A stretch of DNA of 53,576 bases from an uncultured Blautia sp. Lineage in GTDB: Bacteria > Bacillota > Clostridia > Lachnospirales > Lachnospiraceae. The DNA lies in contig UQHF01000024.1 of NCBI GenBank assembly GCA_900540785.1, positions 1-53,576 on the forward strand. The letters run 5' to 3'. Under the pieces are notes generated by a model. It saw nothing but the letters and a program-made list of their open reading frames with translations, had not been told where the DNA came from and made no database searches. This document shows, in pieces, positions 25,566-35,576 of the stretch (the first letter of the stretch is position 1; each line of letters begins with the position of its first letter). The translations under genes were made by a program, and so were the position numbers.

Positions 25566-26753
25566 TTATTTTGAAAACAGCCTTATAAGTCTTTCTGCCG
25601 CTTCTTTTGTATCTTCCGGTGAACCGAAAGTAGAAAACCGGAAATACCCCTCTCCACAGGCTCCAAATCCTTCTCCGGGTGTTCCCACAACCTGAATTTC
25701 ATGTAGCAGATAATCAAAAAATTCCCAGCTTCCCATTCCGTTCGGGCACTTCATCCAGATATATGGTGCATTTTTTCCTCCGCAATACCAGATTCCAATC
25801 TGATCCAGTGCATGCATCAATGTTCTGGCATTTTTTTTATAAATCTGAATATTTTCATGAATCTGTCTTTGTCCTTCCTCTGTAAAAACAGCTGCTCCGC
25901 CTTTCTGAATTATGTACGACACACCATTTGTCTTTGTAGTACGATTGCGTACCCACATTTCATTAAAGTTCATTCCATTACGGTTCAATTCCTTTGGTAT
26001 GATCGTATATCCAAGTCTTGTTCCCGTGAAACCGGCTGTCTTGGAAAGGGAGCATATTTCAATGGCGCATGTTTTTGCTCCTTTCAGCTCAAAAATGCTG
26101 TGCGGAAGCGTCTTATCCTCAATAAAGGCTTCGTATGCCGCATCGAAAAGGATTACAGAACCATTTCTATTAGCAAAATCCACCCATTTTTGAAGCTGTG
26201 TACGGGAATAAACTGCTCCCGTGGGATTGTTGGGAGAACATATATATATTAAATCTGCCATCTCTTCTTCCTTTGGTTCAGGCAAAAATCCGTTTTCCTC
26301 TGATGAAGAGAGATGTACAATCCTTCTTCCCGCCATTACATTCGCATCTACGTATGCCGGATAAGACGGCTCAATCACCAGAGCAGAACAGGAACGCTCA
26401 AACAAATCTAAAATATCCCCAAGCTCATCACTTGCACCGCTTGAAACAAACACCTCGTCCGCGGATAACAAAACACCTCTTTTTTCATAATATCCTGCAA
26501 TTGTTTCTCTCAAAAACGGCGCTCCGCACTCCGGCATATATCCATGAAACCTGTCTCCGGAGGCCTGATCATCTACAGCCTCGTGCAATGCCTTAATTAC
26601 AGCATCACATAACGGCAACGAAACGTCTCCTATGCCCATCTTTAAAAGCTTTACTCCCGGATGCTGTTCCACATAAGCTTTTGTTTTCTGGGCAATATTA
26701 TAAAAAAGATATGAATCTTTCAATTCTTTGTAATACATATTGGGTCTTATCAT
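25566..26753 (-). CDS. dapL: LL-diaminopimelate aminotransferase
   Basis: A 395-residue PLP aminotransferase of the DapL group: MGIGDVSLPLCDAVI near the start, ICSPNNPTGAVY, and the PLP lysine in SLSKTAGFTGTRLGYT. It makes LL-diaminopimelate from tetrahydrodipicolinate using glutamate, for lysine and peptidoglycan. It is the last gene of the glutamine-centred unit, 22 bases after purF. I see no clear terminator after it in the 170-base gap. Confidence 0.9.
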   Translation of the reverse strand: MIRPNMYYKELKDSYLFYNIAQKTKAYVEQHPGVKLLKMGIGDVSLPLCDAVIKALHEAVDDQASGDRFHGYMPECGAPFLRETIAGYYEKRGVLLSADEVFVSSGASDELGDILDLFERSCSALVIEPSYPAYVDANVMAGRRIVHLSSSEENGFLPEPKEEEMADLIYICSPNNPTGAVYSRTQLQKWVDFANRNGSVILFDAAYEAFIEDKTLPHSIFELKGAKTCAIEICSLSKTAGFTGTRLGYTIIPKELNRNGMNFNEMWVRNRTTKTNGVSYIIQKGGAAVFTEEGQRQIHENIQIYKKNARTLMHALDQIGIWYCGGKNAPYIWMKCPNGMGSWEFFDYLLHEIQVVGTPGEGFGACGEGYFRFSTFGSPEDTKEAAERLIRLFSK

Positions 26754-26775
26754 CGTATTCTCCTCACCTGCATAG

Positions 26776-28200
26776 TTAATATTCTACATTCTCAGATAAT
26801 CTTCTTTCAAAACGGTCTTTTCGTAAATCGGCCGGGATTTTTGTCGGATATTTTCCATGAAAACAAGCAGCACAATAACCTTCGCCGTCAATCAGCTTTC
26901 CAAGTTTATCTATCTCTAAATATCCCAAAGAATCCACTCCTATAATCTCTGCAATTTCTGCCATGCTGTGGTGGCAGGCAATCAGATTTTCTTCTGAATC
27001 AATATCTGTTCCATAATAGCACGGATGCAGAAATGGAGGAGCCGAAATTCTCATATGTATTTCCTTTGCTCCTGCATCGCGCAAAAGCTTCACAATGCGC
27101 TTGCTTGTCGTTCCTCTCACAATTGAATCATCTACAAGAATAATCCTCTTTCCCTCTATCACACTTTTTACAGGAGAAAGCTTTATCCTGACTTTATCCA
27201 GACGCTCATTTTGTTTTGCCGCAATAAATGTTCTTCCAATATATTTGTTTTTAATCAATCCGATTCCATAAGGAATACCTGATTTATTCGCGTAGCCAAG
27301 CGCTGCATCCATTCCGCTGTCAGGAACTCCAATTACAACATCTGCCTCAGCCGGATACCTCTCTGCCAGAAGTTCTCCGGCTCTTACCCGTGATTCATGA
27401 ACAGATACTCCATCTATGACTGAATCCGGTCTTGCAAAATAAATATATTCAAAAATACATGTTTTCTTCTGCCGTTTTCCACAATGTTCTTTTCTTGATT
27501 CTACACCATTTTGACTGAATACCAGAATTTCTCCCGGAAGCAGATCTCTGACAGGTTCTGCCCCTACCGACAATAACGCACAGCTTTCAGATGCAGCCAC
27601 ATACCCTCCATCCGGCAGTTTCCCATAACAAAGCGGTCTGAACCCATAAGGATCTCTTGCTGCAATCATCTTCGTCGACGACATCAAAATCAGTGAATAC
27701 GCACCTTCCAGTAAATTCATTGCATTACTTACTGCTTCTTCTATACTTGATGTCCTCAGTCTTTCTCTTGTAATGACATAGGCTATGGTTTCTGTATCAC
27801 TGGTTGTATGAAAAATTGCTCCGGATAACTCCAATTTATCCCGAAGTTCCAGAGCGTTACTTAAATTTCCATTATGTGCCAGTGCCATTTTTCCTTTCTG
27901 GTGATTCACCTCAAGCGGCTGGCAATTATCTCGTGTTGCTCCTCCGGTCGTCCCATACCTTACATGCCCTACTGCCATAGTTCCCTCAGATAAACCGGCT
28001 AATGTATCTTTTGAAAACACTTCGCTTATAAGTCCAAGCTCCTTATAAGAAGAGAACACACCATCGTCATTCACAACTATCCCACAGCTTTCCTGCCCTC
28101 TGTGCTGCAAGGCATACAATCCATAATAAGCAATTTCCGCAACATTTTCTTTTTTTGTGCTCACAACCCCAAACACGCCGCACTCTTCATGAACAGACAT
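26776..28200 (-). CDS. purF: Amidophosphoribosyltransferase
   Basis: A 474-residue enzyme for the first step of purine synthesis, using glutamine and PRPP. The start MSVHEECGVFGVV has the catalytic Cys at residue 7, so a short propeptide is expected to be removed as in Bacillus PurF. The PRPP loop is IILVDDSIVRGTTSK. Cysteines in GYCAACFHGKYPT fit the iron-sulfur form. The ATG at 28200 follows GAGGTGG. Confidence 0.95.
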   Translation of the reverse strand: MSVHEECGVFGVVSTKKENVAEIAYYGLYALQHRGQESCGIVVNDDGVFSSYKELGLISEVFSKDTLAGLSEGTMAVGHVRYGTTGGATRDNCQPLEVNHQKGKMALAHNGNLSNALELRDKLELSGAIFHTTSDTETIAYVITRERLRTSSIEEAVSNAMNLLEGAYSLILMSSTKMIAARDPYGFRPLCYGKLPDGGYVAASESCALLSVGAEPVRDLLPGEILVFSQNGVESRKEHCGKRQKKTCIFEYIYFARPDSVIDGVSVHESRVRAGELLAERYPAEADVVIGVPDSGMDAALGYANKSGIPYGIGLIKNKYIGRTFIAAKQNERLDKVRIKLSPVKSVIEGKRIILVDDSIVRGTTSKRIVKLLRDAGAKEIHMRISAPPFLHPCYYGTDIDSEENLIACHHSMAEIAEIIGVDSLGYLEIDKLGKLIDGEGYCAACFHGKYPTKIPADLRKDRFERRLSENVEY

Positions 28201-28216
28201 TATTCCCACCTCTGCA

Positions 28217-29827
28217 TTATTTATTTTGTTTTGACTTTTTTAACGCTGCACCAATAAATTCTTTAAACAACGGATGCGGCTGATTCGGACGGCTTTTAAA
28301 TTCCGGATGGAACTGTACGCCAACAAAAAACGGCTGTTCATGAAGTTCCACCGTTTCTACCAGTCTTCCATCAGGCGAAGTTCCGCTAATCACAAGTCCG
28401 GATTCTGTCAGAACCTCGCGATACTCATTGTTAAACTCATAACGATGGCGGTGACGCTCATAAATTATTATGTCACCGTAACATTCTGCCATTTTTGTTC
28501 CTGATTTAATACTGCACGGATAACTTCCCAGGCGCAGAGTTCCGCCTTTATCTTTTTCCTCCCTCTGTCCCGGAATAAAATCGATAACTTTATCAGTACA
28601 CGTTTCATCAAATTCTCCGGAATGAGCATCTTTAAATCCCGCAACATTTCTCGCAAACTCAATGACAGCAACCTGCATTCCAAGACAAATGCCTAAATAA
28701 GGAATATGATTTTCGCGGGCATATTTTGCCGACAGGATCATTCCCTCTATGCCACGATTTCCAAACCCTCCCGGGATAATAATCCCATCCAGATCTTTTA
28801 ATACCTCATTTACATTCTCTTTTGTAATCTTTTCTGAATCAATCCAGTGTATTTTTACAAATGTATCCCGTTCATACCCTGCATGGTCCAGCGCTTCTGC
28901 CACAGAAAGATATGCGTCGTGAAGCTTTACATATTTTCCAACAAGACCGATGTGCACTTCCCCGGAGCGATTTTGAATATGGTCTACCATCTGTTCCCAT
29001 TCCCCCAGATCAGGTTTGGATGCCTCTATATTAAGTTCTCTGCACACGACATCGGAAAAACCGGACTCTTCCAACATCAATGGCGCTTCGTACAAATTTT
29101 TTAATGTTCTGTTTTCAATTACACAATCCGGCTTTACATTACAAAAAAGTGATATTTTCCGGAATATAGCTTCTTCCAAAGGCTTATCCGTTCTTAATAC
29201 GATAATATCAGGGCTCACACCCATTCCCCGAAGTTCCTTGACAGAATGCTGCGTTGGTTTTGATTTATGCTCTTCAGAGCCACTTAGATAAGGAACCAAT
29301 GTCACATGAATAAATAAGCTGTTCTCTTTACCGACTTCCAGAGAAATCTGGCGTACCGCCTCCAAAAACGGCTGAGATTCAATATCGCCGATTGTTCCGC
29401 CAATCTCCGTTATCACTATATCTGCGTCTGTCTTTTTCCCTACATTGTACACAAATTCTTTGATTTCGTTTGTAATATGAGGAATTACCTGAACTGTAGA
29501 GCCAAGATACTCTCCTCTTCGTTCCTTATTTAATACATTCCAATAAACCTTTCCCGTAGTCAGGTTTGAATATTTGTTTAAATTTTCATCAATAAATCTC
29601 TCATAATGCCCCAGATCCAAATCTGTTTCTGCTCCATCTTCTGTCACGAATACTTCACCATGCTGATATGGGCTCATAGTCCCCGGGTCTACGTTAATAT
29701 ACGGATCTAACTTCTGTGCAGCAACTTTCAGCCCCCTTGCTTTTAAAAGTCTTCCAAGGGAAGCCGCTGTAATTCCTTTTCCAAGACCAGATACCACACC
29801 GCCTGTCACAAAAATATATTTCGCCAT
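28217..29827 (-). CDS. pyrG: CTP synthase
   Basis: A complete 536-residue enzyme that aminates UTP to CTP with glutamine. The synthetase half starts KYIFVTGGVVSGLGKGI; the glutaminase half has GICLGMQ with the catalytic Cys and the His-Glu pair in VQFHPEF. The gene lies between asnB and purF with short gaps, so three glutamine amidotransferases follow one another. Confidence 0.97.
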   Translation of the reverse strand: MAKYIFVTGGVVSGLGKGITAASLGRLLKARGLKVAAQKLDPYINVDPGTMSPYQHGEVFVTEDGAETDLDLGHYERFIDENLNKYSNLTTGKVYWNVLNKERRGEYLGSTVQVIPHITNEIKEFVYNVGKKTDADIVITEIGGTIGDIESQPFLEAVRQISLEVGKENSLFIHVTLVPYLSGSEEHKSKPTQHSVKELRGMGVSPDIIVLRTDKPLEEAIFRKISLFCNVKPDCVIENRTLKNLYEAPLMLEESGFSDVVCRELNIEASKPDLGEWEQMVDHIQNRSGEVHIGLVGKYVKLHDAYLSVAEALDHAGYERDTFVKIHWIDSEKITKENVNEVLKDLDGIIIPGGFGNRGIEGMILSAKYARENHIPYLGICLGMQVAVIEFARNVAGFKDAHSGEFDETCTDKVIDFIPGQREEKDKGGTLRLGSYPCSIKSGTKMAECYGDIIIYERHRHRYEFNNEYREVLTESGLVISGTSPDGRLVETVELHEQPFFVGVQFHPEFKSRPNQPHPLFKEFIGAALKKSKQNK

Positions 29828-29888
29828 AATTCTTAACTTCCTTTTCTGAATTTTCCTGTTTTTATCAAACTCTTTTCAAAAACTTCTT

Positions 29889-31469
29889 TTATTTTCCACT
29901 GCTGCCATAATTTGAAAGCACTCTCGCTGAAGGATCATTTACATTGCACCCTTCCCATTCTTTATTCGGCATCCAGAAATCTACAATCATCCCTGCCTGG
30001 CCCGGATAATACTTTTCAAAAATTTCTCTGTATAATAATGACTCTTTCGTAAAAGGCCGGGCATATGTATAGGTTTCACATTTTTCTTCAAACTCCTTAT
30101 CACTGTACTTGCGCTCTGCATATTCTTTCAGATAATCAACCATAGAATGACCTACCGCATCTGAAAACGCTGCTTTTTCTCTCCAGAGAATTTCATCCGG
30201 AAGATATGCATCTTTTTCAAATCCATGACGAAGAAGATATTTTCCTTTTCCATACGTATTCAGTTTCAATTCCGGATTTATGGACATCACATATTTTACA
30301 AAATCCAAATCTCCAAACGGAACCCTTGCTTCCAGAGAATTTACGGAAATACAGCGGTCTGCGCGCAGAACATCATACATATGCAGTTCACGGATTCTTT
30401 TCTGTGATTCTTTTTGAAAGGCACACGCATCCGGTGCAAAATCTGTGTATTTATAACCAAATAATTCATCCGATATTTCACCTGTTAAAAGGACACGAAT
30501 ATCTGTCTGCTCATGAATTGCCTTACATACAAGATACATGCCTATTGATGCCCGTATCGTCGTTATATCATAAGTTCCCAGAATTTGAATCACTTCTTCC
30601 AGAGTATCTGTAACTTCATCTGGTGTCATATAAATTTCTGTATGCTCGCTGCCTATATAGTCTGCCGTCTGTCTGGCATATTTTAAGTCGATGGCATCGT
30701 TACTCATGCCAATGGCAAAAGTACGGATAGGCTCATGACTCTCTCTGGCAGCAATAGAACATACAAGAGAAGAATCCAGTCCTCCTGAAAGAAGGAATCC
30801 TACCCTGGCATCTGCTACAAGACGCTTTTTTACTCCTGCAATCAATAAATCATGAATATTCCGGCAGACCGTTTCCAAATCATCATGACATACCTGTTCT
30901 GTTTCAGCAATATCACGATAGCAGATAAAACTGCCGTCTTTATAATAATGTCCAGGCGGAAAGGGCATGATTCTGTCTGTTAGTCCTACCAGATTTTTAC
31001 CTTCGCTGGCAAACAGAATCACACCTTTTTCGTCATATCCGTAATACAGAGGACGAATTCCAATAGGATCTCTAGCCGCAATATATTCTCCCTTTTCACC
31101 ATCATAGAGAATTAATGCGAATTCAGCATCTAACATGGCAAACATATCCGTACCGTACTCTTTATACAAAGGCAGAAGGATTTCACAATCCGAATCACTT
31201 TCAAAAATGTAGCGGTCGGACAGTTCTTCTCTTATCTTCTCAAATCCATATATTTCTCCGTTACAGACTACATAGCTGCTGTCCAGCCGGAAGGGCTGCA
31301 TCCCGGAAGGTGTCAGGCCCATAATAGCCAGCCTGTGAAAACCTAAAAGACCGTTTCCCGTATCGATAATCCGGCTGTCGTCCGGTCCCCTGGAAACAGT
31401 TCTGTCAAAGCCTTCTCGGAATTTATCAAAATCGGCTCCTGCCCCACAATATCCCATAATCGAACACAT
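29889..31469 (-). CDS. asnB: Asparagine synthase (glutamine-hydrolysing)
   Basis: A 526-residue class II amidotransferase. The ATG at 31469 gives MCSIMGYCG, putting the catalytic Cys at position 2 as required; GGAGG lies eight bases upstream. The synthetase domain has the pyrophosphate loop LLSGGLDSSLVCSI. It converts aspartate to asparagine with glutamine. Its length suits the shorter bacterial AsnB type. It is third in the unit after the type III glutamine synthetase and Amt-PII fusion. Confidence 0.94.
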   Translation of the reverse strand: MCSIMGYCGAGADFDKFREGFDRTVSRGPDDSRIIDTGNGLLGFHRLAIMGLTPSGMQPFRLDSSYVVCNGEIYGFEKIREELSDRYIFESDSDCEILLPLYKEYGTDMFAMLDAEFALILYDGEKGEYIAARDPIGIRPLYYGYDEKGVILFASEGKNLVGLTDRIMPFPPGHYYKDGSFICYRDIAETEQVCHDDLETVCRNIHDLLIAGVKKRLVADARVGFLLSGGLDSSLVCSIAARESHEPIRTFAIGMSNDAIDLKYARQTADYIGSEHTEIYMTPDEVTDTLEEVIQILGTYDITTIRASIGMYLVCKAIHEQTDIRVLLTGEISDELFGYKYTDFAPDACAFQKESQKRIRELHMYDVLRADRCISVNSLEARVPFGDLDFVKYVMSINPELKLNTYGKGKYLLRHGFEKDAYLPDEILWREKAAFSDAVGHSMVDYLKEYAERKYSDKEFEEKCETYTYARPFTKESLLYREIFEKYYPGQAGMIVDFWMPNKEWEGCNVNDPSARVLSNYGSSGK

Positions 31470-31547
31470 ACATTTTACCTCCATTTTCAGATCTGCTGTA
31501 TGGCTCTCACCATCCCATGCTCGCTGTAAACAGTACCTGTTTTTTTG

Positions 31548-33260
31548 TTATTCTACATCCTGCAAAGCGTCAAACCCTTCTTCACCGGTTCGGATTTTAA
31601 CAACATTCTCTACATCATAAACAAAAATCTTGCCATCTCCGATATGCCCGGTATACAGAATTTTTTTGGCTGTTTCAATAACACTTCGAACAGGAATCTT
31701 ACTTACTACAATTTCTACCTGTATTTTAGGAAGAAGGTTCGCTTCAATCTGTACACCACGGTAATACTCTGGTTTTCCTTTCTGCACTCCACATCCCAGG
31801 ACATGTGAGACGGTCATACCTGTGATTCCAAGATCCATCATAGCCGCTTTTAATGGTTCAAATCGTGATTCCTTGCATACGATTTCCACTTTGGTAAATT
31901 TCGATGTACCATCTTCAAATGCAGGCATCTTCTTCACTGGTATCGCTTCTGCCTCCGGTACATCACCTGCGGTCAATACAATATTTTCCTTCGCGTCTTC
32001 GGAAATAGTGTCCGGCAGCATGGAAAATCCGGCATAGGCGGTAAGTAACCCATGTTCGGAAATATCTAATCCTGCGATTTCATCTTCTGCATCTGCACGA
32101 AGACCAATGGTATGTTTGATTGCTAAAAATACCAGTGTAATAATCACTGCCACATAAATTGCCACAGAGAAAACACCTAACACCTGAATTCCCAGGAAAT
32201 GTACACCGCCTCCATAGAACAGACCTGCTTCTGTAGTCACTCCTGTGGCAAAAAGTCCTGTAAGAATCGTTCCTGTGGCGCCACAAACACAGTGAACAGA
32301 AATCGCACCTACCGGGTCATCAATTTTGGCAACCTTATCAAAAAACTCTACAGCTAACACAATCAATACACCGCAGACAATGCCAATAACGGCTGCCCCA
32401 ACTGCATCCACCGCATCACATCCTGCAGTAATACCTACCAACCCCGCCAAAGCAGCATTATAAGTCATAGAAACATCTGGTTTCTTGTAACGAATCCAGG
32501 TAAAAGCCAAGGTGACACAGCACGCAACAGCTGCAGCCAGATTTGTATTAAAAAATACTCTTCCTGCCGTTTCTATAAGAGCATCCTTATCCATTCCTAC
32601 TGTAGATGCTCCGTTAAATCCAAACCAGCAGAACCACAGAATAAAAACTCCAAGTGCTGCAAATGTTAAGTTATGTCCTAAAATTGCCTGCGGTTTGCCG
32701 TTTTTATCGTATTTCCCAATACGTGCTCCTAAGATTTTCGCACCAATCAGGGCACAGATTCCACCTACCATATGCACTGCTGTCGATCCTGCAAAATCAT
32801 GAAATCCCATCTGAGAAAGCCAGCCGCCTCCCCAGATCCAATGACCGGAAACCGGATAAATCAAAAGAGAAATTGCAGCAGAATAAATGCAGTACGCACT
32901 GAACTTTGTTCTCTCTGCCATTGCTCCTGACACAATTGTGGCAGATGTCGCACAAAAAACTGTCTGGAAAATCACAAAAGCCCAAAGGGGAACACCTGTA
33001 GGAAGTATATGACTGTAATCACTCCGAATCAAAGGATCAAAAAATCCTATGATTCCGGAACCGTTTCCAAACATCAAACCAAATCCAACCAGCCAGAAAG
33101 CTGGGGTTCCGATACAAAAATCCATCAGATTTTTCATCAAAATATTCCCTGTATTTTTTGCTCTGGTAAATCCTGCTTCACACATGGAAAATCCAGCCTG
33201 CATAAAGAAGACTAAAGCTGCTCCAAACAATACCCACATTGTATTTACAGAACTATACAT
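31548..33260 (-). CDS. Ammonium transporter fused to a PII signalling domain
   Basis: A 570-residue fusion. Residues 1-420 are an Amt channel with 11 helices, including MQAGFSMCEAGFTR, the VHMVGG and HCVCGATGT twin-His regions and the D-P-V-GAIS segment. After a linker (about 420-455), residues 456-570 are a PII (GlnB/GlnK) domain with the T-loop KPEYYRGVQIEANLLPKIQVEIVV and GDGKIFVYDVENVVKIRTGE. Normally PII is a separate protein that plugs the channel when nitrogen is plentiful. Here the sensor is tethered. The T-loop contains the usual Tyr position. It is second after glnA. Confidence 0.93.
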   Translation of the reverse strand: MYSSVNTMWVLFGAALVFFMQAGFSMCEAGFTRAKNTGNILMKNLMDFCIGTPAFWLVGFGLMFGNGSGIIGFFDPLIRSDYSHILPTGVPLWAFVIFQTVFCATSATIVSGAMAERTKFSAYCIYSAAISLLIYPVSGHWIWGGGWLSQMGFHDFAGSTAVHMVGGICALIGAKILGARIGKYDKNGKPQAILGHNLTFAALGVFILWFCWFGFNGASTVGMDKDALIETAGRVFFNTNLAAAVACCVTLAFTWIRYKKPDVSMTYNAALAGLVGITAGCDAVDAVGAAVIGIVCGVLIVLAVEFFDKVAKIDDPVGAISVHCVCGATGTILTGLFATGVTTEAGLFYGGGVHFLGIQVLGVFSVAIYVAVIITLVFLAIKHTIGLRADAEDEIAGLDISEHGLLTAYAGFSMLPDTISEDAKENIVLTAGDVPEAEAIPVKKMPAFEDGTSKFTKVEIVCKESRFEPLKAAMMDLGITGMTVSHVLGCGVQKGKPEYYRGVQIEANLLPKIQVEIVVSKIPVRSVIETAKKILYTGHIGDGKIFVYDVENVVKIRTGEEGFDALQDVE

Positions 33261-33287
33261 GATAACCACTCCTCCCACATTTTCAAT

Positions 33288-35390
33288 TTATTTTACACTG
33301 AACAGCAGATCCCCATACGTTGGGAATGGCCAATACTTCTTTGCTGTAACAGTTTCTGCTTCATCACAGACAATTCTCAGTTCCTGCATTCTGGTTAATA
33401 CAGTATCCCTGAGCTCACAAGCCTGTTCTTCAATATCTTCCGCATCCTGAATTTTTATCAGTGCATTTTCCAATGCATCTGTCTGGAATGCCATCTGATC
33501 CGTAAGTGAAGAAAGTCTCTTTATCAGGCTGTTTTCATACTGACATGCCAACATCTCATTTACACTCTTCTTTAAAGAAATTGTCTTTGCCAATTCCATC
33601 ACATAGGCTTCTACTGCCGGAATGATTTCTCTTTTTGCCATATCCACCATAGTATTTGCTTCTATTACAATGGTCTTGCAGTAATTTTCCAACATAATCT
33701 CGCATCTTGATTCCAGTTCAGCCTTAGAGAACACCTTATGTGAGGTAAGCATTCTGACGTTTTTTTCATCCAACAGATGCGGCATACAATCCGGTGTCGT
33801 CGGATAATTCAGAAGCCCTCTTACTTCCGTTGCCTCTTTTATCCATTTATCATCATAGCCATTGCCATTAAAAATAATCCTTTTATGATCTTTAATGGTC
33901 TTTTGAATCATTTCATGAAGAGTTTCTTCAAAATCTTCTGCACTTTCCAGTCTGTCTGCATAGATTTTCAGACTCTCGGCTACCGCACTGTTAAGCATCA
34001 TGTTGGCACACGCGATACTGTTGGAAGATCCCAACATACGGAATTCAAATTTATTTCCTGTAAAAGCAAATGGCGAGGTACGATTTCTATCTGTTGTATC
34101 CCTGTTAAATTTCGGAAGTACATCTACGCCAAGTTTCATTTGTGTTTTTTCTGCCCCTGCATACGGAATATCTTTTTCAATTGCCTCTAATACGCCGTTC
34201 AGCTCATCTCCCAGGAACATGGACACTACAGCAGGCGGAGCTTCATTCGCACCAAGACGATGGTCGTTTCCGGCAGTCGCTACAGACAGTCTCAGAAGAT
34301 CCTGATAATCATCTACTGCTTTAATCACTGCGCACAGAAATAATAAAAACTGAGCATTCTCATATGGTGTTTCTCCCGGTGACAGAAGATTTACACCTGT
34401 GTCTGTGGAAATAGACCAGTTGTTATGCTTTCCGCTTCCATTCACTCCTGCAAATGGCTTTTCGTGAAGAAGGCAGACAAGTCCATGCCTTGCAGCTACT
34501 TTTTGCATCATTTCCATTGTCAGCTGGTTATGATCAGTCGCAATGTTGGTTGTTGTATAAATAGGAGCCAGCTCATGCTGCGCCGGAGCCACTTCGTTGT
34601 GCTGTGTTTTCGCAAAAATGCCAAGTTTCCAGAGTTCCTTATTTAAGTCATCCATATAAGCGGCTACCCTGGGTTTGATTACACCAAAGTAATGGTCATC
34701 CATTTCCTGTCCCTTAGGAGGTCTTGCGCCAAATAAAGTACGGCCCGTAAACTGAAGATCTTTTCTTTGATCGTACATCTCTTTTGTTATCAGGAAATAT
34801 TCCTGTTCCGGTCCCACAGAAGTTGTAACATAGGACACTTTATTGTTTCCAAAGAGACGTAAAATCCGAAGTGCCTGTTTATTCAGTGCCTTCATAGAAC
34901 GAAGAAGAGGTGTTTTTTTATCAAGAGCTTCTCCGCCATAGGAACAAAAGGCCGTTGGAATGCATAAAGTTTTCCCTTTAATAAATGCATAAGAAGTAGG
35001 ATCCCATGCAGTATATCCTCTTGCCTCGAAGGTGGCTCTTAAGCCGCCGGAAGGAAAGGAAGATGCATCCGGCTCCCCTTTGATCAGCTCTTTTCCGGAA
35101 AATTCCATGATCACTCCGCCGTTTGGAGAAGGAGAAATAAAACTGTCATGTTTTTCTGCCGTAATCCCGGTCAATGGCTGAAACCAGTGTGTATAATGCG
35201 TTGCGCCTTTTGATACGGCCCATTCTTTCATCTCTTCTGCCACAACATCCGCTACACTGCTGTCCAGTTTTACGCCTTCGTCAATCGTTTTTCTTAAAGA
35301 CTGGTATACTTTTGCCGACAATCTTGCTTTCATAACCCTGTCGTCAAAAACCATACAGCCAAAGTATTTTGTAACATCATTTTTTTTCAT
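33288..35390 (-). CDS. glnA: Glutamine synthetase, type III
   Basis: A 700-residue GlnN-type enzyme joining ammonia and glutamate. Type III features: FQPLTGITAEKHDSFI, FPSGGLRATFEARGYTAWDP, VGPEQEYFLI, and GVNGSGKHNNWSIST, with the catalytic core later than in type I. The ATG follows AAAGGAG. It leads the six-gene unit and is preceded by an attenuator leader with two 16-base repeats. Confidence 0.95.
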   Translation of the reverse strand: MKKNDVTKYFGCMVFDDRVMKARLSAKVYQSLRKTIDEGVKLDSSVADVVAEEMKEWAVSKGATHYTHWFQPLTGITAEKHDSFISPSPNGGVIMEFSGKELIKGEPDASSFPSGGLRATFEARGYTAWDPTSYAFIKGKTLCIPTAFCSYGGEALDKKTPLLRSMKALNKQALRILRLFGNNKVSYVTTSVGPEQEYFLITKEMYDQRKDLQFTGRTLFGARPPKGQEMDDHYFGVIKPRVAAYMDDLNKELWKLGIFAKTQHNEVAPAQHELAPIYTTTNIATDHNQLTMEMMQKVAARHGLVCLLHEKPFAGVNGSGKHNNWSISTDTGVNLLSPGETPYENAQFLLFLCAVIKAVDDYQDLLRLSVATAGNDHRLGANEAPPAVVSMFLGDELNGVLEAIEKDIPYAGAEKTQMKLGVDVLPKFNRDTTDRNRTSPFAFTGNKFEFRMLGSSNSIACANMMLNSAVAESLKIYADRLESAEDFEETLHEMIQKTIKDHKRIIFNGNGYDDKWIKEATEVRGLLNYPTTPDCMPHLLDEKNVRMLTSHKVFSKAELESRCEIMLENYCKTIVIEANTMVDMAKREIIPAVEAYVMELAKTISLKKSVNEMLACQYENSLIKRLSSLTDQMAFQTDALENALIKIQDAEDIEEQACELRDTVLTRMQELRIVCDEAETVTAKKYWPFPTYGDLLFSVK

Positions 35391-35445
35391 AATAGTACTC
35401 CTTTCGCATAAAAAAGGCAGGGGAATCTTCCATATATCTGGATGA

Positions 35446-35461
35446 AAGACGCCCTTGCCTT
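35446..35461 (-). repeat. 16-bp direct repeat, promoter-distal copy (terminator arm)
   Basis: AAGGCAAGGGCGTCTT on the minus strand, identical over all 16 bases to 35521-35536. This copy forms the left arm of the terminator. Confidence 0.95.
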
Positions 35462-35520
35462 CTTCTATATCTTTATTTTATTTTAGCAATGGAAAAGGCG
35501 TCTCTGAGATTATATTCTCT

Positions 35521-35536
35521 AAGACGCCCTTGCCTT
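35521..35536 (-). repeat. 16-bp direct repeat, promoter-proximal copy
   Basis: The first copy of AAGGCAAGGGCGTCTT on the minus strand, near the predicted transcript start. It pairs with 35491-35503 to form the first leader hairpin. Confidence 0.95.
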
Positions 35537-35546
35537 TATGCACTGC

Positions 35547-35576
35547 ATAATAACACCGCAGAAACCATCTTGTCAA
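35547..35576 (-). promoter_or_regulatory. Promoter of the glnA-amt-asnB-pyrG-purF-dapL unit
   Basis: On the minus strand TTGACA (35571-35576), an 18-base spacer and TATTAT (35547-35552). The spacer contains GGTTTCTGC, whose plus-strand form GCAGAAACC recurs at 35618-35626 upstream of the opposing promoter. Confidence 0.75.

Larger units (their letters stand above)
35401..35546 (-). promoter_or_regulatory. Leader attenuator of the glnA operon with two mutually exclusive hairpins
   Basis: In transcript order: repeat 1 (35521-35536), its complement AGACGCCTTTTCC (35491-35503), repeat 2 (35446-35461), and CCCCTGCCTTTTTT (35410-35423). Repeat 1 with the complement makes an anti-antiterminator hairpin; repeat 2 with the last segment makes a terminator ending in a T-run. 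The complement can instead pair about 10 bases of repeat 2, which would break the terminator. Each hairpin ends in a possible 6-base loop (ATATAA, GATATA), as in ANTAR targets, but without the A1/G4 bases. The regulator is unknown; the ANTAR protein at 40393 is the obvious candidate. Confidence 0.75.
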
